From NCBI GenBank assembly GCA_903881535.1, contig CAIRTT010000083.1, positions 1-12,441 on the forward strand: 12,441 nucleotides of DNA, in the 5' to 3' direction. Below are positions 7,277-12,441 of this stretch, piece by piece. Under the pieces are notes generated by a model that saw only the letters and a list, made by a program, of their open reading frames with translations, ran no database searches and had not been told where the DNA came from. Within the stretch, counting starts at the first letter, position 1, and each line of letters begins with the position of its first letter. The position numbers were made by a program, and so were the translations under genes. The DNA is from an uncultured Armatimonadota bacterium (GTDB taxonomy: Bacteria; Armatimonadota; Armatimonadia; Armatimonadales; Armatimonadaceae).

Positions 7277-8533
7277 CTACTTTAGGAGCTTGGTGACGGT
7301 CTCTTCGATGCGTTTGTCGTTTTCCTGATAACCGACCCAGTTGGCGGCGACATTGCCATTTGCATCAATGACATACGTTGTCGGGATTCCGGACACTTGA
7401 TACAGCTTTTTGGCGATGGAGTTTGCGTTGTTCTGCGCAGCTGGATCAAACACAAATGGCAAGGAATACTTGTCCTTGTTTGCCGGAACCCACTTTTTGT
7501 AGGCATCCTCAGCATCCCATACACACACCGCAAGCACGGTCACTTTGTCGCTATTCTTGTTGGCCTTCCAAAACTCTTCCAAATGTGGCATCGCCATCAT
7601 GCACGGACCACACCAGGTCGCCCAAAAGTCAAGCACGACGACCTTGCCCTTGAAGTCGGAAAGCTTTCCCTGAGTTCCATCGAATCGGATGAATGTGAAA
7701 TCTGGAGCGACTGTCCCAACGGCGAGGAGCGGCGGACGCGGTGCCGCTTTCGGCAGTCCAACCGTCTGTGCCGCTTCCGTTGTACGAGTCAGTTTCAGGC
7801 TCCGGCCATCGGCAGAAAACGTGGATTTATAGACAGCATCCCCGAGTGGAACAGGCTTCAAAAAGTCGACGCGGCTACGGCCATCCGCTTTGAGGTATCC
7901 CCAAACCGGCGTATCTGGACCCGTCGGCGTGCGCGTGAAAATGTGCTCGCCCGTGGCATCCTGAATAACCAACTTTTCCTTGACATTATTGATGGTGACA
8001 TCGCCAATGTACGCGCCCGGGTCGTAAAACTGCACTCCAGAGCTTCCTTCAAACTTGTAAAACGAAAGCGATGTCATTGTCGAGTGTGACTCTGACTTGG
8101 AGGTCCCGTACGAGACACGGACTTTTTGACAATCCCCAGCAGCATAGGCCTTTTTGGTTTGATTGCGGAGGTCATCCACCTGCTTGCGCTCGGTAAAGAC
8201 ATCCCCGCCGTCATCCGTCAGGTCGCCGTTTGCATTGGCATCAAAGTAGAGCTTCCACTCACTTTCAGAGATGACATCCAGGGCAACCGGGTGCAGAGCC
8301 CGTGGTCCATTCCCAATACGAATCGTTCCGTACAGGACTTTCCCGATGTACATCGGCTCTTTGCGGACCGATGTTGGCTTGTCGGAGAAGAGGGGATTCG
8401 CCATCGGGCGATAGCCCAGCTTGTACGTCGCAGCTGCTTTTGCATCGTAAGTCAGCTTTACTAAAATGCTGGCTGGGTCACTCTGCGTTGAAAGCATCGA
8501 AAGTATTGCTGGGATAAATGTCGGGAAAAACAC
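7277..8533 (-). CDS. TlpA-like thiol-disulfide protein with large N-terminal domain
   Basis: The C-terminal third is a thioredoxin fold of the TlpA/ResA type: VGTVAPDFTFIRFDG, GKVVVLDFWATWCGPC and SGIPTTYVID. The WCGPC cysteines are residues 308 and 311 and the cis-proline is 384, counting from the start used here. Such proteins reduce or isomerise disulfides outside the cytoplasm. About 260 residues precede it. They include FDANANGDLTDD (about 97-108), an EF-hand-like loop with Asp/Asn at 98, 100, 102, 104 and 107-108, which could bind calcium. No ATG opens the gene. I chose GTG at 8533 because GGAG (8546-8543) lies 9 bases upstream; a TTG at 8557 would add 8 residues but has only a distant G-run. 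The N-terminus FFPTFIPAILSMLST is hydrophobic without a basic residue, an atypical signal peptide. The beta-helix gene follows 11 bases downstream. Confidence 0.85.
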   Translation of the reverse strand: MFFPTFIPAILSMLSTQSDPASILVKLTYDAKAAATYKLGYRPMANPLFSDKPTSVRKEPMYIGKVLYGTIRIGNGPRALHPVALDVISESEWKLYFDANANGDLTDDGGDVFTERKQVDDLRNQTKKAYAAGDCQKVRVSYGTSKSESHSTMTSLSFYKFEGSSGVQFYDPGAYIGDVTINNVKEKLVIQDATGEHIFTRTPTGPDTPVWGYLKADGRSRVDFLKPVPLGDAVYKSTFSADGRSLKLTRTTEAAQTVGLPKAAPRPPLLAVGTVAPDFTFIRFDGTQGKLSDFKGKVVVLDFWATWCGPCMMAMPHLEEFWKANKNSDKVTVLAVCVWDAEDAYKKWVPANKDKYSLPFVFDPAAQNNANSIAKKLYQVSGIPTTYVIDANGNVAANWVGYQENDKRIEETVTKLLK

Positions 8534-8542
8534 AGATGTTTG

Positions 8543-8546
8543 CTCC
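8543..8546 (-). promoter_or_regulatory. Ribosome binding site selecting the TlpA-like GTG start
   Basis: On the minus strand GGAG is followed by 9 bases and then GTG at 8533. This favours GTG over the more upstream in-frame TTG at 8557. Confidence 0.5.
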
Positions 8547-8680
8547 AATAAGGACAATATGTCGATTTTCCCCCAACTTTAGAAGGAATAAATCTCTAGC
8601 CTAAGGATTCGACTTTGAAGGCGCATTTCCATGCATAGGGTCGTGAAATGTCGGCAAGAGGGGCGAATGTCTTGATTAGT

Positions 8681-8899
8681 CTAAGCATCCGTTGCTGCTG
8701 ACCAAAAGAGCGCAAAGAGGAAGACGATCAGCAAGACAATCATGATTGGAAGTAGGGCGGGAGTATCTGCTGTGGTCAGTATGACTTGCTGGCGTCCCAT
8801 GGTCATTTGACCGGTCATGATGAGTTTGTAGACGTTGATCCCACAGCCGGCTGCCAGCAGACTGAAGATGACTGTCATGATTGAAAACCGAAATCTCAA
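8681..8899 (-). CDS. Small two-helix membrane protein
   Basis: A 72-residue protein with two hydrophobic segments, about residues 6-28 and 50-68, joined by a polar loop (MTGQMTMGRQQVILTTADTP). The N-terminus MRFRF carries positive charge, so both ends would tend to lie on the cytoplasmic side. It starts at TTG. The start is supported by GGAGG 6 bases upstream and by the TTGA overlap with the stop of the preceding 160-residue gene, which implies translational coupling. I recognise no family. Its place behind the GH26 and carrier-like genes suggests a role in the same process, perhaps as a membrane partner, but that is only context. Another 123 bases separate it from the TlpA-like gene. Confidence 0.65.
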   Translation of the reverse strand: MRFRFSIMTVIFSLLAAGCGINVYKLIMTGQMTMGRQQVILTTADTPALLPIMIVLLIVFLFALFWSAATDA

Positions 8900-9378
8900 G
8901 GTGCGCCTCCAGCGTGGTTTAGAATATTGTCGATGAGTTCAACAAGAGTCAGGTTATAGTGCTCCAGCCACTCTTCATCTGTAAAAGTCACACCAAAAGC
9001 CTTCTCAATGTCGCTTATCGCGGCGGTGTCATCAAGGCCATCCTCGTATGCCCACATCGCCACGGCTACAGGGTCCCAAGGCACAAAGCGTGTATTCGGC
9101 CAACCGAAGTTGTCATCGATAATCGTCAGTAACTTCAATCCTGCCGCTTGCTGATGAGCGCTACCCCAAACCGTGATCGGGATGTCTGGCCGTTCGCGAA
9201 GCGTTTTTTCATACGCCATTCGGTTAGGAGCTGCCCAGCGATGCCAGCGCAAGTGATTCCACATCCAACCGATGGGAGGCAGCCACATCAGCCACTTAGC
9301 AGCTGGCGGGTCGGCATAGTGCATCAGTGGAGAAGCATCCAGGGGAGGAACGCTCTCACGGGTCACCGTTATGCTCAC
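8896..9378 (-). CDS. Protein of unknown function with weakly carrier-protein-like C-terminus
   Basis: A 160-residue protein starting at GTG (MSITVTRESV), with that GTG overlapping the GH26 stop as GTGA. The first 60 residues include an aromatic stretch, KWLMWLPPIGWMWNHLRWHRW (28-48). It is too rich in Trp and Pro to be a clean membrane helix, though it could lie at the membrane surface. The C-terminal part reads IIDDNFGWPNTRFVPWDP, DGLDDTAAISDIEKAFGVTF and NLTLVELIDNIL. That spacing (short helix, I-x-x-FG-V-x-F, then a closing helix with V-x-x-L/I) recalls acyl-carrier-like folds such as DUF1493. The DSL serine that carries phosphopantetheine is absent (G-L-D-D-T instead), so it is not an active carrier. 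I recall similar hypothetical proteins in Planctomycetota, but this is memory, not a search. Confidence 0.7.
   Translation of the reverse strand: MSITVTRESVPPLDASPLMHYADPPAAKWLMWLPPIGWMWNHLRWHRWAAPNRMAYEKTLRERPDIPITVWGSAHQQAAGLKLLTIIDDNFGWPNTRFVPWDPVAVAMWAYEDGLDDTAAISDIEKAFGVTFTDEEWLEHYNLTLVELIDNILNHAGGAP
8906..8910 (-). promoter_or_regulatory. Strong ribosome binding site for the 72-residue gene
   Basis: GGAGG on the minus strand lies inside the 3' end of the 160-residue gene and 6 bases before TTG at 8899. It supports both the reality of this small gene and its TTG start. Confidence 0.65.
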
Positions 9379-10271
9379 CGCTTTCGAAAGTCTGGGAGGT
9401 CGCGTTGGTGGACAAGGCGAGGGGAGCGATAGAGGTCCCGGATACTCGCATCTGAGTTCTTCTCAAATGTCAGCTCTGCCCAGCTCATAAAGAAACACCA
9501 GCGCGGTTGTTCATCCAGCATTTTCGCTGTTGGCAGCTTGTCACACTCGCCGATTGCCATCGGCTTGTCACCAATAATCGGCAAAATGTAGTCGTACCAA
9601 CTTTTGTCGAACCCGCGGTCATAGACATCAAATGCAAAGACATCCCAGTACTTATCGCCAGGATTGTAGTCCGCAAAGTCCCGGGACATATCTTGCATAT
9701 CCCAGACCCAAATCAGGTTCGTGAGCTTATGGACCTTTGTCATATAGTCATGCGTCAGCCGATAGAGTGCAGCGGTCCCGGATGGCCCACGGCGTCCCGC
9801 CCACCAAAATTGACCTTGGTTCATTTCATGAAAGGGGCGGTAGAGCACTTCGACCCCATGTTGCTTGAGATAGCCGAGGTGAACAGCTTGGTCATCGAGG
9901 CGTGCAAGCCATGCCTTGTTCAGCCGTCCGCCAGGCTTTATAAGGTCTGCCCATTGGGGATCCGTAAGCTTACTGATAATCCCGCCTTCCCACGCGCAGA
10001 CATCTGGCTGGGTCGGAGGTGCAACATGACACATAATATTCACAATGCTGCCAAGCTCCCACTGACGCCTGGCCTCACGGATCATCGTTGACCGATGGCT
10101 GACATCGGCAGCAGAAAACAGAAAGTCGCCACTCCACAGCCCGGGGACGATGCCAGTTCGTTTAACTAATTCCGCTGTCTGCTTGTCTGGCTGGCTGTTC
10201 GGCTCACGATTGTGGATACCAGAAATGGTACGGCTGCCCGAGATGGATTTCAGATAAGAAAGAACTTTCAT
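9375..10271 (-). CDS. GH26-family glycoside hydrolase (beta-mannanase-like), no signal peptide
   Basis: A 298-residue (beta/alpha)8 enzyme of family GH26. RPFHEMNQGQFWWAG (145-159) holds the expected acid/base E149 and the aromatic subsite residues. PMAIGECDKLP (237-247) holds the expected nucleophile E242; GLWSGDF, VNIMCHVAPP and LIWVWDMQD also fit the barrel strands. GH26 enzymes mostly cut beta-1,4-mannans, some beta-1,3-xylan or mixed glucans; the exact substrate is not determinable here. The ATG at 10271 has AGGA 7 bases upstream, and an in-frame TAG at 10283-10281 rules out any longer N-terminus. The protein therefore truly begins MKVLSYLKSISGSRTISG, without a signal peptide. Most GH26 enzymes are exported, so this one may act on imported oligosaccharides. 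Its stop overlaps the next gene (GTGA). A 15-base palindrome lies 33 bases upstream of the start. Confidence 0.93.
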   Translation of the reverse strand: MKVLSYLKSISGSRTISGIHNREPNSQPDKQTAELVKRTGIVPGLWSGDFLFSAADVSHRSTMIREARRQWELGSIVNIMCHVAPPTQPDVCAWEGGIISKLTDPQWADLIKPGGRLNKAWLARLDDQAVHLGYLKQHGVEVLYRPFHEMNQGQFWWAGRRGPSGTAALYRLTHDYMTKVHKLTNLIWVWDMQDMSRDFADYNPGDKYWDVFAFDVYDRGFDKSWYDYILPIIGDKPMAIGECDKLPTAKMLDEQPRWCFFMSWAELTFEKNSDASIRDLYRSPRLVHQRDLPDFRKR

Positions 10272-10303
10272 GTTGCCATCCTAATTCACGAACCCGATAC
10301 GAG

Positions 10304-10318
10304 TCAACCATTGGTTGA
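10304..10318. promoter_or_regulatory. Perfect 15-base palindrome, putative operator of the GH26 gene run
   Basis: TCAACCATTGGTTGA: two 7-base arms, TCAACCA and TGGTTGA, are exact reverse complements around one central base. It lies 33 bases upstream of the GH26 ATG, within the 217-base gap shared with the divergent gene at 10489. Size and place fit a dimeric repressor or activator site, for example a sugar-responsive regulator. No regulator gene is in view, and no core promoter could be called with confidence. Confidence 0.5.
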
Positions 10319-10476
10319 TCTGGAGGCATGGTCAGTAGCAGCGAGCCCCAATTACAGGGTTGGTCTGCCCCTTAATGAGTTTACATTTTGTGTTTACAGT
10401 CGTGTTCTGCAAGATACTCATCTAATAAAAGTTTGTATATGTAAATAATCGCCTCTGACTTACCGACTATTCATAT

Positions 10477-10484
10477 GAGGTGAT
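10477..10484 (+). promoter_or_regulatory. Near-perfect Shine-Dalgarno GAGGTGAT for the first paralogue
   Basis: GAGGTGAT matches 8 contiguous bases of the consensus complement to the 3' end of 16S rRNA. ATG at 10489 follows four bases after its end. The in-frame GTG at 10480 is part of this site, so it is not the start. The bases from about 10380 to 10450 are AT-rich and probably hold the promoter, but no clear -35/-10 pair was found. Confidence 0.75.
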
Positions 10485-10488
10485 AAAC

Positions 10489-11052
10489 ATGACAATCAGT
10501 TTAGATGAGCTTGGACTCACGAATCCGCTGAGTGCGGAAGAATTTGCAGAACGCTGCGCGTTTACAAAATCATTGACGATTCGCATCAGTACGGACATTC
10601 TGTGGTCGAGTGATGATCGTTCGGAGCGGGCATTCGACTGGCTCGCCGTCCTAATGTTCGGAGAGTTTTTGGCCAATTTAGAAACGCAACCTACTTATCG
10701 CATCGTTCAGGTCGGTGACCCGATTATGGCCGTAGACTTTACGCTGAAAGCTAACATCACAGCGACAACCCTGACAAGCATCATGAAATACGGAGCAGCG
10801 CTGCTCGCATTCCAAACTGAAGGAACCGCAACCTGTCACTTTGCTGCAACAGACATCATGGACTACGAAGAAACAATTTTGGATTTCCAGGATGACATTC
10901 AGAACCATGTTTCTACCTTTACTGATCTTGCGGCAATGTATGTAGCTGAATTCATCGCTGGTCAGCAAGCGGATGGTGAGCCTGCAAACGAATACACAAT
11001 GCTCCTGAGTAATTGGGTGCAAAGTAAGAGCTCAACACGCGTATCAGCATAA
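10489..11052 (+). CDS. Tandem paralogue 1 of an unrecognised family
   Basis: A 187-residue soluble protein with no signal peptide or membrane segment; it is acidic and starts MTISLDELGL. I do not recognise the family. It pairs with the gene at 11269: the two align without gaps over their first 160 residues, with 55 identities by hand count. The shared blocks are IRI-[SA]-TD-[IM]-L (31-38), AFDWL-[AS]-VLM-[FL]-GEFLA (48-62), AVDFTL (81-86), and F-[QE]-DDIQ with V-x-x-F-x-D (134-146), followed by Y-x-x-x-F-x-AG. The conserved acidic residues (D36, D50, E59, D83, D135, D136) could form a metal or charge site. The start is fixed by GAGGTGAT. It is divergent from the GH26 gene. After its stop, 11053-11268 holds nothing I can name. 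Confidence 0.85.
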   Translation: MTISLDELGLTNPLSAEEFAERCAFTKSLTIRISTDILWSSDDRSERAFDWLAVLMFGEFLANLETQPTYRIVQVGDPIMAVDFTLKANITATTLTSIMKYGAALLAFQTEGTATCHFAATDIMDYEETILDFQDDIQNHVSTFTDLAAMYVAEFIAGQQADGEPANEYTMLLSNWVQSKSSTRVSA

Positions 11053-11254
11053 CGGGCATCACTGCGTTGGTAGCTCAGAACAGCAACGCCTGCATCATCT
11101 CTGTTGGGCAGAAGGTCAGCGCTATTCGAACGTTTCACAAACCAATCTGCACGTAATGGCCATTCATGGCGTGCCTTGGTAGTTAACGTCACTGAATAGT
11201 TTTACCTTTTGGTTGGCACAGCTGTTGCTGCACTCACTATGTAACGCGATGTAT

Positions 11255-11259
11255 GGAGG
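11255..11259 (+). promoter_or_regulatory. Ribosome binding site for the second paralogue (TTG start)
   Basis: GGAGG lies 9 bases before TTG at 11269. The ATG and GTG codons just upstream (11249, 11253, 11261) are out of frame and run into stops within a few codons, so TTG is the best start. It also lets the two paralogues align from residue 1. Confidence 0.65.
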
Positions 11260-11268
11260 AGTGAACTG

Positions 11269-11847
11269 TTGAACCTAACGCTTGAAGAGCTGGCTATTGT
11301 AGACGGACCGCGGTTGTTTTCATCTCTTGACACTTCTGGAAAAGCCGGGAAGCTAGTCATTCGTATTGCGACTGACATGCTCTGCAATCAGCGTAGTAAT
11401 GTCGATGCGGCATTTGATTGGCTCTCAGTCCTAATGCTGGGAGAGTTTCTCGCCGAACACAATGCAGATCCAACCTGGACTGCCGTTGGGCATCCGGAGC
11501 GCGTTCTGGCGGTGGACTTTACGCTCAACAAGACGCTTGATCGTGATGGATTCGATGCCCTTATCGCGTACGCTGCATCGTACTTGTCCTTCTACACCGA
11601 TGGCCGCTATCCATCCGGTGAAGAGCTCCCCGGTATGTTTGAATATGAGCAAGCGCTGCTTTCCTTTGAGGATGATATTCAAGTCCGGGTAACACGCTTC
11701 GATGACATCGCCGGCCGCTACACAACGAGGTTTGTCGCAGGCCTTCGTGACTCCTACTTAGGTGCAGACTATGTAACGAATGTGGGGATACACCAGCGAC
11801 GACTAAAACGGTGGCTGGATGTTGGTGCTCTCAGGTGCAGCGCTTAG
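11269..11847 (+). CDS. Tandem paralogue 2 of an unrecognised family
   Basis: A 192-residue soluble protein, paralogue of the gene at 10489 (about 34 percent identical over 160 residues, by hand). It has the same blocks at the same positions: IRIATDML (31-38), AFDWLSVLMLGEFLA (48-62), AVDFTL (81-86) and FEDDIQ (133-138). The C-termini differ: this one ends in a basic RRLKRWLDVG tail (about 177-186), whereas the first ends in a short polar tail. Two variable stretches, residues 11-28 and 112-124, may be partner- or ligand-specific. There is no signal peptide. The 216-base gap before it shows that the two genes need not share one message; each has its own strong ribosome site. The gene ends 21 bases before the converging UnbV gene. 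The function is unknown; duplicated immunity-like or sensor-like proteins are possible, but no partner gene is visible. Confidence 0.82.
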   Translation: MNLTLEELAIVDGPRLFSSLDTSGKAGKLVIRIATDMLCNQRSNVDAAFDWLSVLMLGEFLAEHNADPTWTAVGHPERVLAVDFTLNKTLDRDGFDALIAYAASYLSFYTDGRYPSGEELPGMFEYEQALLSFEDDIQVRVTRFDDIAGRYTTRFVAGLRDSYLGADYVTNVGIHQRRLKRWLDVGALRCSA

Positions 11848-11868
11848 CCGCAATACAGAAACTTCCAG

Positions 11869-12441
11869 TTACTTTTGCTTGTAGGGCTTTACGTTTTTGA
11901 TGCCGCTACCCTCTACAACCTCATACATGGAACCCGGCTTAAGCTTGGCGACTTTATCCTTAGAGCCGCTTGGCCAACTAATGATCGCAGAAAACTCACC
12001 CTTAGTTTCCCCGGTTCCAAAGATGACTCGTCGGTCACTGGCAGAGAGGTAACTGGATCCTGCCTTCACCCAGTCGACTTGCTTTTGGCCTTTAGTTGAG
12101 ATGAGTGTGATGCGAGCATGGCTGCCATCCGCGTTCGACTTACGCCCCCTCAACTGGAATGAAATCGAATTCGCAGTTGCCGACCCGCGATTCAGGAACA
12201 GCTGAGCCGGAGAATTCTGGTTTGTGGCGAGGACATCGATAAAGCCATCGTTGTTGATGTCAGCCGTAGCGAGGCCCCGAGAGATAACCGGTTCTCCAAG
12301 CGGTCCGAGAGCTTCCGGAGCCTCAATCGGCGAAAATGTCGCATTCCCAGCATTCCGATAAAGCCGTTTCGCTTGCTTTACGCCAACTGATTGCTTTGTA
12401 TCCACGCTCAGCTGAACGTGGCCATCCGCCGTCATCAAGTC
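11869..12441 (-). CDS. FG-GAP/ASPIC-UnbV (CRTAC1-like) protein, N-terminal part outside window
   Basis: Only the C-terminal 190 residues are visible; the frame is open to the right edge. The segment LATADINNDGFIDVLATNQ (about 57-74 of the visible part), followed by QLFLNRGSA, is an FG-GAP/VCBS-type beta-propeller blade with a calcium-loop-like D-x-N-x-D. Residues about 92-175 are an ASPIC/UnbV domain: SISFQLRGRKSNADGSHARI, AGSSYLSASDRRVIFGTG, and SWPSGSKDKV, then a final strand. The usual S-N-R-x-G-I-G-A-R signature is altered here to SNADGSHAR. Proteins of this family are exported, calcium-stabilised and common in Acidobacteriota, Planctomycetota and Armatimonadota; their roles are mostly unknown. 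It converges on the second paralogue. Confidence 0.9.
   Translation of the reverse strand, partial: DLMTADGHVQLSVDTKQSVGVKQAKRLYRNAGNATFSPIEAPEALGPLGEPVISRGLATADINNDGFIDVLATNQNSPAQLFLNRGSATANSISFQLRGRKSNADGSHARITLISTKGQKQVDWVKAGSSYLSASDRRVIFGTGETKGEFSAIISWPSGSKDKVAKLKPGSMYEVVEGSGIKNVKPYKQK

Noticed and set aside
7397..8089. A 230-residue plus-strand open frame opposite the TlpA-like gene
   Set aside because: The minus strand carries clear thioredoxin motifs; the plus translation is low in plausible protein features.
8558..8680. Possible promoter or small gene between the 72-residue gene and the TlpA-like gene
   Set aside because: No frame with a ribosome site and no clear promoter hexamers are visible; the best pair (TTCAAA and TAGAGA) is weak.
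11065..11135. A tRNA-like stretch with TGGTAGCTCAG and, later, ATTCGAACG
   Set aside because: The D-stem partner, anticodon stem and acceptor stem do not form, so it is a chance likeness to the A and B boxes.
10962..11192. A minus-strand open frame covering the gap between the two paralogues
   Set aside because: It overlaps the end of the first paralogue in antisense, has no ribosome site that I can see and no family resemblance.

Overview
The window looks like chromosomal DNA from a free-living, non-proteobacterial heterotroph. It codes for many exported proteins: an M28 peptidase, beta-propeller, beta-helix, jelly-roll-like, YHYH and FG-GAP/UnbV proteins, plus a thioredoxin with a calcium-loop-like motif. 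GTG and TTG starts are frequent and Shine-Dalgarno sites are clear (one reads GAGGTGAT). This mix recalls Armatimonadota, Planctomycetota or Acidobacteriota. That placement is an inference; there is no rRNA or marker gene here. I see no tRNA, IS element, CRISPR array or phage gene.

Layout. (1) Plus strand, 2-1644: the C-terminal end of an M28 metallopeptidase with a terminal fibronectin-III-like domain, then a six-bladed-propeller (NHL-like) protein 5 bases downstream. A second, diverged copy of the last 21 codons of the propeller gene lies at 1709-1772. (2) Minus strand, 5132 down to 1775: a likely three-gene operon with an exported YHYH-PEBP fusion, an exported jelly-roll-like protein and an AlkB-type membrane di-iron monooxygenase. 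(3) Minus strand, 8533 down to 5274: a TlpA-like thioredoxin with a large N-terminal domain, then, 11 bases on, a large right-handed beta-helix protein resembling GH141 glycosidases. (4) Minus strand, 10271 down to 8681: three overlapping genes, namely a GH26 beta-mannanase-like enzyme without a signal peptide, a 160-residue protein with a faintly carrier-protein-like C-terminus, and a 72-residue two-helix membrane protein. A perfect 15-base palindrome sits just upstream. (5) Plus strand, 10489-11847: two tandem paralogues of a family I do not recognise. (6) Minus strand, from the right edge to 11869: the C-terminal part of an FG-GAP/ASPIC-UnbV protein.

How the genes may work together. Clusters 3 and 4 point to polysaccharide or glycoconjugate breakdown (a GH141-like beta-helix and a GH26 mannanase), with a thiol-disulfide protein placed to serve the exported material. 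Cluster 2 pairs a hydrocarbon or fatty-chain hydroxylase with two exported proteins of unknown role, with no rubredoxin electron donor in view. The least explained parts are the tandem paralogue pair, the GH26-coupled small genes and the YHYH-PEBP/jelly-roll/AlkB operon.
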